Origin: Bacteroidales bacterium
GTDB lineage: Bacteria > Bacteroidota > Bacteroidia > Bacteroidales > UBA932
Reading direction: 5' to 3'
Assembly: GCA_017482565.1 (NCBI GenBank)
Contig: JAFUMO010000055.1
Span: forward strand, 1-64,000
DNA length: 64,000 nucleotides
Position numbers and translations under genes: made by a program. The notes beneath the pieces are model-generated. The model was not told the origin of the DNA. It did not search any database and worked only from the letters and a program-made list of their open reading frames with translations. Every line of letters begins with the position of its first letter. Position 1 is the first letter of the stretch. Positions 30,116-38,354 of this stretch are shown piece by piece.

Positions 30116-30994
30116 CTACTTGGCCTTTTTTGTACCTGCCTTCACCTGCTCAAAGCCTTCTCCATATACCCCCATCACAGTGGAAACTGTAAGGAAGGCA
30201 TGAGGGTCAACCTCCTTTACCGCACCCATCACCTCATACATCTTGTCCTTGCGGGTAACAACCATTATTATCATGCTGTTGGATTTCTTGTACCAGCCTA
30301 TTGAGTTGATGGCTGTCACACCTTTGTCAAGCTCATAGCACAGCTTGTCTGCTATCTCTTCGTATTTGCTGGTGATGATGAGCATCTGCACTGACTGCTT
30401 GTTTCCTGTGAGGATGTAATCCACCGTATATGAGAATGCCACTGTCACCACATATCCATAGACAAGGTCCTGGAGGGATTTGTCGGGAAGGAATAGGATT
30501 GAGGAGATGATGAGGAAGTCCGCTGTCATGAATACCTTGCCAGGTGAAACTTCCTTATATTTGTTTATTACCAGCGCAATGATATCTATTCCTCCGGTGC
30601 TGCCTCCCTGGGTGAACACCAGCGCTATTCCGGTAGCGCTCATTGCTCCTCCTATTATTGAGTTGATGAGGTTGTCATCTATGTCTGAGGTCCATGGGAT
30701 ATGGGGGAATATTTCAAAATAGAGCGAACTTACCAGTACGCAGAAGATTGTCTTGAATCCGAATCCCTTTCCCATTATTATGGTTCCGGCTATCAGCAGT
30801 ACCGCATTGATTGCCAGATAGCTCAACGAGATTGGTATGCCAAATGCGTAATTGAGGATTGAGGACATGCCTGTCACTCCGCCTGCTGTTATCTCATTTG
30901 GAATAAGGAAGGCTGTCCATGAAAAGACATACAGTGCAAGGGCAAATGCCATTACACTGTATTCTTTTATTGTCTTGAAAACTTTTGTATTCAT
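30116..30994 (-). CDS. YitT family membrane protein (DUF161 + DUF2179)
   Basis: A 292-residue membrane protein with about five or six helices in the first 200 residues, including EITAGGVTGMSSIL and TQGGSTGGIDIIALVINKY, which are hallmarks of the YitT family. A cytoplasmic C-terminal domain follows (MLIITSKYEEIADKL, then STVMGVYGEGFE), matching DUF2179. Function is unknown in general; some members relate to stress or transport. It starts 2 bp after dsbD, so the two share a transcript. Confidence 0.88.
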   Translation of the reverse strand: MNTKVFKTIKEYSVMAFALALYVFSWTAFLIPNEITAGGVTGMSSILNYAFGIPISLSYLAINAVLLIAGTIIMGKGFGFKTIFCVLVSSLYFEIFPHIPWTSDIDDNLINSIIGGAMSATGIALVFTQGGSTGGIDIIALVINKYKEVSPGKVFMTADFLIISSILFLPDKSLQDLVYGYVVTVAFSYTVDYILTGNKQSVQMLIITSKYEEIADKLCYELDKGVTAINSIGWYKKSNSMIIMVVTRKDKMYEVMGAVKEVDPHAFLTVSTVMGVYGEGFEQVKAGTKKAK

Positions 30995-30996
30995 TC

Positions 30997-32973
30997 CTAT
31001 TTATTATAAACCTCAACCGCATTCTCAAGGAATTCCACAAAGGCATCCTTATCCAGGTTATAGCCGCGTGGCTCAACAATTTCGTTCCCCTGTGCGTCCA
31101 CAATGATGTAATAAGGCATTGCATTCACCTTATATTTCTCCATTATGAAGTTGGTGTTTATCTTGCCGAGTCCCTTGAGCACTCTACCGTTGGGCAGGGT
31201 TACCCAATCCTGTTGTGCAACCTCTGTCTTCACATCTCCGTAAAGGGATACAAAGATAAACTTGTTGTTCAGGAGTGCCTTCACGGCAGGGTCACTGAAT
31301 ACCCTTGATTCCATTTCCCTGCAATTCACGCATGCCGCTCCTGTAAAATCTATAAATACAGGCTTGCCTGCACCTTTTGAGTACTCCAGTGCCTCCTGAA
31401 GGTCAAAGAAACCCGGAATCCCATCTATGTGCTTGAGACCCATATCTGTGAATTTCTTTGCAGGGTATGGGTTGTCTTGGTGGGCACCAGATTCCGGCAC
31501 ACTCTGCACAACCACATTCTGCTGTTTTGCAAGGTTGAAGTCTATGCTCTCTATTGGAGGCAGATAACCGCTCAGAGCCTTGAGAGGGGCACCCCACATT
31601 CCAGGGATCATGTATACCACAAACGAGAATACAATTATTGCCAGGAAGAGCCTCTTCACCGATATGTACGGTTCCGGTGTATCATGTGCAAAACGGAGCT
31701 TGCCAAGAAGGTACATGCCCAAAAGGAAGAACACTACAATCCATATTGCAAGGTATACCTCCCTGTCGAGGATACCCCACTGGTAAACCTGGTCCGCCAC
31801 GCTGAGGAACTTCAAGCCGAGAGCCACCTCAATGAAACCGAGCACAACCTTTACAGAGTTGAGCCATCCGCCGCTCTTTGGAAGGTCCTTTAGCAAGGAC
31901 GGTGCAAATGCAAATATTGTGAACGGAAGGGCAAATGCAGCCGAAAATGCGAACATTGTTATAATAGGCTCCCAAATCTCACCCTGGGTACTCTTGATGA
32001 GCACAGAACTTACAATAGGGCCTGTACATGAGAATGAAACAAGTACAAGTGTAAGTGCCATGAAGAACACACCTATAAGGCCTCCCTTGTCACTCTTCTC
32101 ATCTGTCTTGTTCACCATCCAGCTTGGCATTGTAATCTCAAATGCACCAAAGAAGCTGGCAGCAAATACCATGAAGATGATGAAGAAGATTACATTTGGA
32201 ATCCAATGCGTAGCCAGCCAGTTGAAGATATCTGCAGTAATTGCATCACCACCGAGGATGTATGTAAGGAGTATGATTACAGCAATTGGAACTGTGTAGA
32301 GGGCTACAATAAAGAAACCGTACAGAGATGCGTAAAGCTTGCCCTTGCCGTCCTTGCTCTTGAGGAAGAACGAAACGGTCATAGGTACCATAGGGAATAC
32401 ACAAGGGGTGAGCAATGCCACAAATCCCCATGCAATTGCCTCAAGAATTACAGCCCAGATGGATTTTCCGCCCTCCTTCTTCACAGGTGCAACCTCAGCA
32501 TCACCAGAAACAGAAGCTCCGGATGCTGCAGGAAGCTTTACAGTAAGTTCCTCATCAGTTGGAGGCAGACAGCTTCCCACATTGCACGTCTGCCACTCTA
32601 CAGTAACCTTTACCACCGCAGCAGCACCTGTAACCTCAACCTTCTGAGCAATCTGCACACCAGAATCACATGTACCTATCTCCATCCCGAAAGACTCATC
32701 GTAAGCCTTGTGGGGTTCTGTCTTGAGGTATGGTTCACCTACTGCCTTCACACCATCACCTGCAACAACAACAGATGTGGCAATAGGGCCGTCTACATAC
32801 GGGCCAAGATCATAGATATGCCAATCGCCCTCTATGTCTCCGGTAAGCACTATTTCATACTGGTTACCGCCCAAATTCTCAACCTTGGCACTCCAGGACA
32901 CGGGGTTCTCCTGTGCATACAGGGCAAAACCCACTAATGATGCCAATACTGAAACGAACAATCTTTTAATCAT
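30997..32973 (-). CDS. dsbD: thiol:disulfide interchange protein DsbD
   Basis: A 658-residue three-part electron carrier moving reducing power from cytoplasmic thioredoxin to the periplasm. A signal peptide (ALYAQ) leads to the nDsbD domain with Cys130 and Cys135 (TCNVGSC). The membrane domain has its cysteine pair in LTPCVFPMVPM and FSCTGPIVS. The C-terminal thioredoxin-like domain has the CVNC pair in GAACVNCREME. All three redox pairs are intact. It probably reduces periplasmic proteins and helps cytochrome maturation. A -7-like TATTTTTG (33012-33019, minus) lies upstream. Confidence 0.95.
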   Translation of the reverse strand: MIKRLFVSVLASLVGFALYAQENPVSWSAKVENLGGNQYEIVLTGDIEGDWHIYDLGPYVDGPIATSVVVAGDGVKAVGEPYLKTEPHKAYDESFGMEIGTCDSGVQIAQKVEVTGAAAVVKVTVEWQTCNVGSCLPPTDEELTVKLPAASGASVSGDAEVAPVKKEGGKSIWAVILEAIAWGFVALLTPCVFPMVPMTVSFFLKSKDGKGKLYASLYGFFIVALYTVPIAVIILLTYILGGDAITADIFNWLATHWIPNVIFFIIFMVFAASFFGAFEITMPSWMVNKTDEKSDKGGLIGVFFMALTLVLVSFSCTGPIVSSVLIKSTQGEIWEPIITMFAFSAAFALPFTIFAFAPSLLKDLPKSGGWLNSVKVVLGFIEVALGLKFLSVADQVYQWGILDREVYLAIWIVVFFLLGMYLLGKLRFAHDTPEPYISVKRLFLAIIVFSFVVYMIPGMWGAPLKALSGYLPPIESIDFNLAKQQNVVVQSVPESGAHQDNPYPAKKFTDMGLKHIDGIPGFFDLQEALEYSKGAGKPVFIDFTGAACVNCREMESRVFSDPAVKALLNNKFIFVSLYGDVKTEVAQQDWVTLPNGRVLKGLGKINTNFIMEKYKVNAMPYYIIVDAQGNEIVEPRGYNLDKDAFVEFLENAVEVYNK

Positions 32974-33031
32974 ATATCAAGTCTAAGTTTTAATTTTAAG
33001 GTAAACCGGCACAAAAATAGTAAAATTCCTA

Positions 33032-33739
33032 TCATTTCCTATTCTTTTTCTTCTTACTGCCCTTCAGTGCCTTGGCAATGGCATCCTGAACCTGTTCCTC
33101 CATCCCGGTATAAACCTCCGGATAAGGGTGGCAGCGGTCCTTTGAAAGTCCTTCCCTGAGGGCTCCATTCTCATCTGCAAGCGGCGTATAGAAATCCACA
33201 TACTGCAGCCCATGCGTATCCGCATACCCCTTGATAAGCTTGTTCATCTCCACAACAAGGGGGGCAGGCTTAAGGTCCTTCCTCCATGAAAAGCGGTCTG
33301 CCGGAAGGATAGAGCACAAGATAGGGACAATACCGTTAGCACGTGCAATGTCACACATTGAAATGATATTTCCCATAATATTTTCCAAAGAGATATACCC
33401 GCTGTTACGCGCAATGTCATTTATTCCCGACAGGATTACAACAGCCTGAGGCCCCAGGGCAACCACATCATTATGGAACCTTGCCAGCATCTCGTATGTT
33501 GTCTGTCCGCTGATACCCCTTGCCGCATATACATTCTTCTGGAAGAACTCCGGATGGAACTTCAGCCAGTTCTCTGTAATGGAATTTCCCATAAATACCA
33601 CCTTTGGGGCAACGGTAATGGTATCATTGGCTCCGCTGTAACGGCTGTACAGGGCCCAATCCTTGTCTTCCTTAGCCTGAGCCTGAATTAAAGCCGGGCA
33701 CATGAAGAGCAAAACTGCAAGTGACGCTAAAAATCTCAT
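33032..33739 (-). CDS. SGNH/GDSL hydrolase (PAF-AH-like), secreted
   Basis: A 235-residue exported hydrolase. A signal peptide with cleavage near LIQAQA is followed by the SGNH blocks: Ser53 in FMGNSITENW, the block II glycine in GISGQT, Asn107 in SGINDIA, and the Asp201/His204 pair in KDRCHPYP. These enzymes deacylate sugars, lipids or xylan side chains. The C-terminus is very basic (KGSKKKKNRK). It probably acts in the periplasm; the substrate is unknown. Confidence 0.88.
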   Translation of the reverse strand: MRFLASLAVLLFMCPALIQAQAKEDKDWALYSRYSGANDTITVAPKVVFMGNSITENWLKFHPEFFQKNVYAARGISGQTTYEMLARFHNDVVALGPQAVVILSGINDIARNSGYISLENIMGNIISMCDIARANGIVPILCSILPADRFSWRKDLKPAPLVVEMNKLIKGYADTHGLQYVDFYTPLADENGALREGLSKDRCHPYPEVYTGMEEQVQDAIAKALKGSKKKKNRK

Positions 33740-33809
33740 GTTAAAAAGTCTTTAATAAAGAGTACAAATATAAGAAAAATGGAAAACAGCAGACACAGAC
33801 ATACGAAAA

Positions 33810-33834
33810 AAGGTTCCAGAAATTCTGGAACCTT
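33810..33834 (-). terminator. Rho-independent terminator of tRNA-Gly
   Basis: Perfect 10-bp stem AAGGTTCCAG/CTGGAACCTT with a 5-nt loop. On the minus strand it is followed by a run of T (the A tract at 33805-33811). It lies 5 bp after the tRNA end. Confidence 0.9.
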
Positions 33835-33838
33835 CTTG

Positions 33839-33911
<73 letters not shown>

Positions 33912-33928
33912 GTTTGGTTTTGCGACTG

Positions 33929-33959
33929 CAAAGGTAAGAACTTTTTTTTAACCTCCAAA
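33929..33959 (-). promoter_or_regulatory. Bacteroidota-type promoter of tRNA-Gly
   Basis: Read on the minus strand: TTTG at 33956-33959, a 19-bp spacer, then TACCTTTG at 33929-33936 followed by C. This is an exact fit to the TTTG/TAnnTTTG consensus with ideal spacing, about 17 bp before the tRNA. Confidence 0.85.
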
Positions 33960-34007
33960 AAATTTTTGAATTTTTTTTAAAAAAAGCTCCTTTTCATCCT
34001 GTACCTC

Positions 34008-35036
34008 CTATATTACCGTCTCAAATTCCCTAAGAAACCTTACATCGTTCTCAAAATAATGGCGCAGATCCTTTACCTGCCACTTGAGCATTGCAATCCT
34101 CTCCACACCCATTCCGAATGCAAAGCCTGAATACTCCTTTGAATCAATGCCAGAAGCCTCAAGTACGTTAGGGTCAACCATACCGCAGCCCATAATCTCA
34201 AGCCAGCCTGTACCCTTGCAGATGTTACAACCTTTGCCTTTACAGATGTTGCAGCTTACATCCACCTCTGCACTTGGTTCTGTGAACGGGAAGTATGAAG
34301 GACGGAGCCTTATCCGGGTCTCCTCTCCGAACATCTCCTTTGCAAAGAGGAGAATTGCCTGTTTCAGGTCTGCGAATGATACATTCTTGTCTATGTACAG
34401 GCCCTCAACCTGATGGAAGATGCAGTGTGCACGGGCAGATATTGCCTCGTTCCTGAACACACGTCCAGGGCAGACAATCCTGATTGGAAGCGGCATCTTC
34501 TCCATGCTCCTTACCTGTACAGAACTGGTATGTGTCCTCAGCAGAATAGGGTTGTCACCGCCTGCAGAGATGAAGAAAGTATCCTGCATATCCCTTGCGG
34601 GGTGCTCAGGAGGGAAATTCAATGCACCGAACACATGCCAGTCATCCTCAATCTCCGGACCTTCAGCCACGGCATATCCGAACTTGCTGAAGATGGAGAT
34701 GATCTCCTCCCTTGTTATTGAGATAGGGTGCCTTGTACCCAAATCAAATTTGTCTCCCGGTTTTGTGTAGTCAAATGAAGGGGCATCGCTTCCACCCAGC
34801 TCCTCAACTTTCTGCCTCAGCTCCTCAATTTTCTCAGCGGCCTTGGTCTTAAGAACATTGAGCTTCTGCCCAAACTCCCTCTTCTGTTCTGCAGGCACAT
34901 TCCTGAACTCATCAAAAAGGGCCGTAATCTCACCTTTCTTGCCCAACATCTTTACCCTGATATCCTCCACTTCCTGCAGCTTGCCTGCCGAAAGGGTCTC
35001 TATCCTGGCCAACAATTCTTCTATCTTCTGTTTCAT
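34008..35036 (-). CDS. pheS: phenylalanine--tRNA ligase alpha subunit
   Basis: A 342-residue catalytic subunit of class II PheRS, with an N-terminal coiled-coil arm and the catalytic core. Class II motif 2 is in RTHTSSVQVRSME, near FRNEAISARAHCIFHQVEGLYID, and motif 3 is in FAFGMGVERIAML. A four-cysteine cluster CNICKGKGCNICKG, within the core, is seen in many bacterial PheS. The Met at 35036 is preferred to that at 35045 because the predicted transcript start lies close to 35048. The beta subunit gene is not in the window. Confidence 0.95.
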   Translation of the reverse strand: MKQKIEELLARIETLSAGKLQEVEDIRVKMLGKKGEITALFDEFRNVPAEQKREFGQKLNVLKTKAAEKIEELRQKVEELGGSDAPSFDYTKPGDKFDLGTRHPISITREEIISIFSKFGYAVAEGPEIEDDWHVFGALNFPPEHPARDMQDTFFISAGGDNPILLRTHTSSVQVRSMEKMPLPIRIVCPGRVFRNEAISARAHCIFHQVEGLYIDKNVSFADLKQAILLFAKEMFGEETRIRLRPSYFPFTEPSAEVDVSCNICKGKGCNICKGTGWLEIMGCGMVDPNVLEASGIDSKEYSGFAFGMGVERIAMLKWQVKDLRHYFENDVRFLREFETVI

Positions 35037-35055
35037 ATCAAACATTTTAAGGATG

Positions 35056-35085
35056 CAAATCTACAAAAAAATCCTATTCTACAAA
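35056..35085 (-). promoter_or_regulatory. Bacteroidota-type promoter of pheS
   Basis: On the minus strand TTTG (35082-35085), an 18-bp spacer, then TAGATTTG (35056-35063). It overlaps the last codons of the arcA gene upstream, so pheS can be expressed separately from that operon. Confidence 0.65.
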
Positions 35086-36341
35086 GCTTTTCTCCTCACC
35101 GGCATTGTCATGCAGCGGGCTCCGCCTCCTCCACGTGGCAGTTCGCTCCCCTCTATGGTTATCACGCACCTTGCATAATCCGCCGCATCCTTTCTCCCCT
35201 CAATCACATCCCATGCAGGGATTATCTCAAACCCTGCTTCGTTGAGCTCCCTTAGGGTATTTATATTCCTTGAATACGAAAGGAGCATTCCAGGGGCAAT
35301 GGCAAAAAAGTTTGCCCCGCTATGCCACTGCTCCCTCTCCTGGTTCCATGCATCCTCCCTTCCTCCGCAGATTACAGGCTCAAGATCCATTCCAAGTCCC
35401 CTGAGCGCATGGAGGATGTCGGGGACAGACTTTATTTTTGAGACCTTGCCGTTCTCTACCGTAATATGCACTGTCTGGTACTGGTTGTTCCCCAGGATAA
35501 GGGGTTCATATATCATGCACTTGTCCCTGTCAAGCAAGGTGAACACCATATCAAGGTGTATGAATGATTCTGGCGCTGAAGGGAGTTGCTGCACTATTAT
35601 GTGCCTTGTTCCCTCATGTTTCCCATTGCAGAGGCTTGCAATAAGCATGTCTATTCCCCTGCTGCTGGTCCTGCACCCGCTGCCCACCAGAAGGATGTCC
35701 TCCCTTGCAATGATTATGTCACCTCCTTCCATGAATATGGCATCATCCCCTCCACCGAATTCATTTGCATTGATTATATTGCAGTCAAATGCACCTGAAT
35801 CCCTGAATATTGATTCCATTATGAGAGACTCCCTCATCCTCACCTTATTGGCCATCTTGCAAATCAGTGCATTATTCCCCACGGCTACAGATGCATCCCT
35901 GGTGAAATAGAAGTTATATAACGGGCTCAGTGCATAATACTCCTCATTGAGGTATGCAGTAAGTGTGTTGATCCTTGCAGGAATGCCCTCTATCAGGGCC
36001 CTTGCAAGTTCCCCGGACGGCATTTCCATAAGGGAATCAAAATACTCCTCCGCACCGGATGTGGAACACACCTTTGTTATAAGGGATTTCCTGCTTCTGA
36101 AATTCCCCAAAGCCTTCTCCAGGAGGTCTGTCACCTGGTACGTTACCGTATATTTCTCAAGCACACCCCTCAGCTGGCTGTACTCCTTCTGTGCTATGGA
36201 CAAGTTAAGTATATCACTATAGAGCGCCCTCTGCGCTGTTCCTGGAGTCATGTTCTCCACCTCAGCACCGGGGGTGTGGAGGATTACCCCTTCCAGCTGG
36301 CCTATTTCGCTCTGTATGCCAAGCCTCAATACCTCTTCCAT
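35079..36341 (-). CDS. arcA: arginine deiminase
   Basis: A 420-residue guanidine-modifying enzyme converting arginine to citrulline and ammonia. Family motifs are FYFTRDASVAVG, the EGGD substrate-binding motif (MEGGDIIIA), FIHLDMVFTLLD with the catalytic His, and catalytic Cys410 in GGARCMTMPVRR. Length matches ArcA. No ornithine carbamoyltransferase or carbamate kinase gene is nearby; instead it starts 3 bp after manC in an operon with yraN, so the usual ADI pathway cluster is absent here. Confidence 0.92.
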   Translation of the reverse strand: MEEVLRLGIQSEIGQLEGVILHTPGAEVENMTPGTAQRALYSDILNLSIAQKEYSQLRGVLEKYTVTYQVTDLLEKALGNFRSRKSLITKVCSTSGAEEYFDSLMEMPSGELARALIEGIPARINTLTAYLNEEYYALSPLYNFYFTRDASVAVGNNALICKMANKVRMRESLIMESIFRDSGAFDCNIINANEFGGGDDAIFMEGGDIIIAREDILLVGSGCRTSSRGIDMLIASLCNGKHEGTRHIIVQQLPSAPESFIHLDMVFTLLDRDKCMIYEPLILGNNQYQTVHITVENGKVSKIKSVPDILHALRGLGMDLEPVICGGREDAWNQEREQWHSGANFFAIAPGMLLSYSRNINTLRELNEAGFEIIPAWDVIEGRKDAADYARCVITIEGSELPRGGGGARCMTMPVRRKAL

Positions 36342-36344
36342 CTG

Positions 36345-37442
36345 CTACTGGTATTTGTTGAACTCGTTTACTGTAAGATCTGTTATCACATTCTTGAACT
36401 CCACCTCATCACGCGGACAAACCAGAATGACATCATCCGTATTGATTACCATATAATCCTTAAGCCCCTTTACTACAACAAGCTTTTCCTCCTCGTTTGA
36501 TACTATCACGGAGTTCTCCACTCTGTCTATCATACTGTCACCCACGCTCAGCAGGTTGTTGCATTCATCTTTCTGCCCAAGATGGTAGAGGGCTCCCCAT
36601 GTACCCACATCACTCCATCCGAATGAGGTCTCAAACACCCAGCTCCTGCCGGTCTTCTCCATAACCCCATAATCTATGGAAATGCCGTTGCACCCTTCGT
36701 ATATACCCTTTATATACTCAGACTCCTTTTCGGTGTAGTAATATGGTATTATATCCTTAAACTGGTTGGCTATATCGGGAAGATACTTTTCAAGTTCCTG
36801 GGAGATGGCATTTACATTCCATACAAAGATGCCGGAATTCCAGAGAAACTCACCGCTGCTCATGAACACCTTTGCCAACTCTGCATCCGGCTTCTCTGTA
36901 AATGTCTTCACGCTATACACCTGGGAGCCACCTATCTCCATTGCCTGCATCTTGTTTGCCTGAATGTAGCCATAGCCTGTCTCCGGGCGGGTAGGCTTTA
37001 TGCCAAGGGTGAAAAGGTCATCATGCCCTGCTGCATATCCCAACGCGTTGGACACGGTAGCCAGAAACACATCCTCATTGATGATGAGGTGGTCCGAAGG
37101 GGCAACAACAACAGTTGCAAGAGGATCCTTCTTCTGCAGCTTGTAGGTTGCATATGCTATGCATGGGGCAGTATTCCTCCTGTGCGGCTCAAGCAATATG
37201 TTTTCTACAGGCATTGCAGGAAGCTGCTCCTGCACAAGATCCCCGTACTGTTCACTGGTTACCACCAGAATATTCTCCGCAGGGATAATCTTTGCAAACC
37301 TGTTGTAGGTCTGCTGGAGGAATGAGATTCCGGTACCGAAGAAATCCAGGAACTGCTTAGGCTTGGCATTCCTGCTTACAGGCCAGAAGCGGCTTCCCAC
37401 ACCGCCGGCCATGATTATACAATAGTTGTGTTCTTTACCCAT
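36345..37442 (-). CDS. manC: mannose-1-phosphate guanylyltransferase
   Basis: A 365-residue nucleotidyltransferase making GDP-mannose from GTP and mannose-1-phosphate. The GGVGSRFWPVSRNAKPKQFL signature, VVAPSDHLI and FTEKPDAELA are those of the single-domain form without a phosphomannose isomerase part. GDP-mannose feeds fucose and mannose units of glycans. It starts 4 bp after yraN and ends 3 bp before arcA. Confidence 0.94.
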   Translation of the reverse strand: MGKEHNYCIIMAGGVGSRFWPVSRNAKPKQFLDFFGTGISFLQQTYNRFAKIIPAENILVVTSEQYGDLVQEQLPAMPVENILLEPHRRNTAPCIAYATYKLQKKDPLATVVVAPSDHLIINEDVFLATVSNALGYAAGHDDLFTLGIKPTRPETGYGYIQANKMQAMEIGGSQVYSVKTFTEKPDAELAKVFMSSGEFLWNSGIFVWNVNAISQELEKYLPDIANQFKDIIPYYYTEKESEYIKGIYEGCNGISIDYGVMEKTGRSWVFETSFGWSDVGTWGALYHLGQKDECNNLLSVGDSMIDRVENSVIVSNEEEKLVVVKGLKDYMVINTDDVILVCPRDEVEFKNVITDLTVNEFNKYQ

Positions 37443-37446
37443 AATT

Positions 37447-37842
37447 TTACCATGTGGGCCCGAAGGCCTCCCTTATATGTTCAACTTTAAACAAATCTCC
37501 GTTGAAAAGGATTGATACCACATCAAACACCACCTCCTTCCCCTCCAGCGCCATTCCCGCCTTTTTCTTCACCGACAGGTATCCCCTGGCTGCCGCCAGT
37601 ATCTTCTTCCTCTTGGGGGCCGTTATGGTCTCCGCCGGCTCCACTGCAGTGGGAATACTCCTGCTCCTTACCTCAACCACCCTTATGCAGCTGCCATCAT
37701 CCATCACCAGATCCAGCTCCTTGTGCCCGCAACGCCAGTTTCTCTCAAGAAGCACCATTCCCTGCTGCAAAAGGTATTCCAATGCCACATCTTCCCCCCT
37801 GCGTCCCAGAATGCTTCTCTTTTCACACCAAACTTCTCCCAT
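37447..37842 (-). CDS. YraN family protein (UPF0102)
   Basis: A 131-residue small endonuclease-fold protein. The family core GRRGEDVALEYLLQQGM, ERNWRCGHKELDLVM and VVEVRSRS corresponds to the nuclease-like acidic residues Glu, Asp and Glu-x-Arg. The in vivo role of YraN proteins is not settled. It is the first gene of the yraN-manC-arcA group. Confidence 0.92.
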   Translation of the reverse strand: MGEVWCEKRSILGRRGEDVALEYLLQQGMVLLERNWRCGHKELDLVMDDGSCIRVVEVRSRSIPTAVEPAETITAPKRKKILAAARGYLSVKKKAGMALEGKEVVFDVVSILFNGDLFKVEHIREAFGPTW

Positions 37843-37899
37843 AACTTCCCCCTTTACAAAAGCCTAAGTTACAAAAACTTCATGCCATTGCAAAAAAAG

Positions 37900-37924
37900 A
37901 GACCGGTAAAACTCTTACCGGTCT
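37900..37924 (-). terminator. Rho-independent terminator of the carboxyltransferase operon
   Basis: Perfect 10-bp stem AGACCGGTAA/TTACCGGTCT with a 5-nt loop. On the minus strand it runs into a T tract (the A tract at 37892-37898). It is directly downstream of the biotin carrier gene. Confidence 0.88.
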
Positions 37925-37929
37925 GCTTC

Positions 37930-38325
37930 CTATTTCTTCTCTGATGGCTCCAGCGTTACAAGAATCACCCCTTTGGGGAGCTTGTCGCCCACTTTCGTCT
38001 CAATTGTGGCAACTGTTGCATCAAAAGGGGCCACAATGAGATTCTTCATCTTCATTGCCTCATATACCATGAGCTTTGCACCTTTCTTGACCTTGTCCCC
38101 CACCTTTACATTTATCTCCGCTACGGAGCCCGGGATGATTGACCTCACCTCATTAGGGTTGGGAGCCTGCCATTTTTTCCTCTCCAGGAACTTGCGGGTG
38201 TATTGGGTCTTGTATTTCCTTCCGCATTCATGTATCTGTATCTTGTCCTGGAACATGTTGGGATCATTGGACATAAGTACCGCATCTCCCAAATCCACGC
38301 GTATCTCTATGTTCTTCTCTTCCAT
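37930..38325 (-). CDS. biotin carrier protein of an acyl-CoA carboxylase/decarboxylase
   Basis: A 131-residue protein with a basic N-terminal part and a C-terminal biotinyl domain. The biotinylated lysine is Lys92 in VYEAMKMKN. It carries carboxybiotin to or from the carboxyltransferase encoded directly upstream. No biotin carboxylase and no sodium-pump subunit lie nearby, so it cannot be told whether the complex carboxylates propionyl-CoA or decarboxylates methylmalonyl-CoA. Confidence 0.88.
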   Translation of the reverse strand: MEEKNIEIRVDLGDAVLMSNDPNMFQDKIQIHECGRKYKTQYTRKFLERKKWQAPNPNEVRSIIPGSVAEINVKVGDKVKKGAKLMVYEAMKMKNLIVAPFDATVATIETKVGDKLPKGVILVTLEPSEKK

Positions 38326-38354
38326 AAAAACCTCCTCCTTTTGCCTTCAGACCA

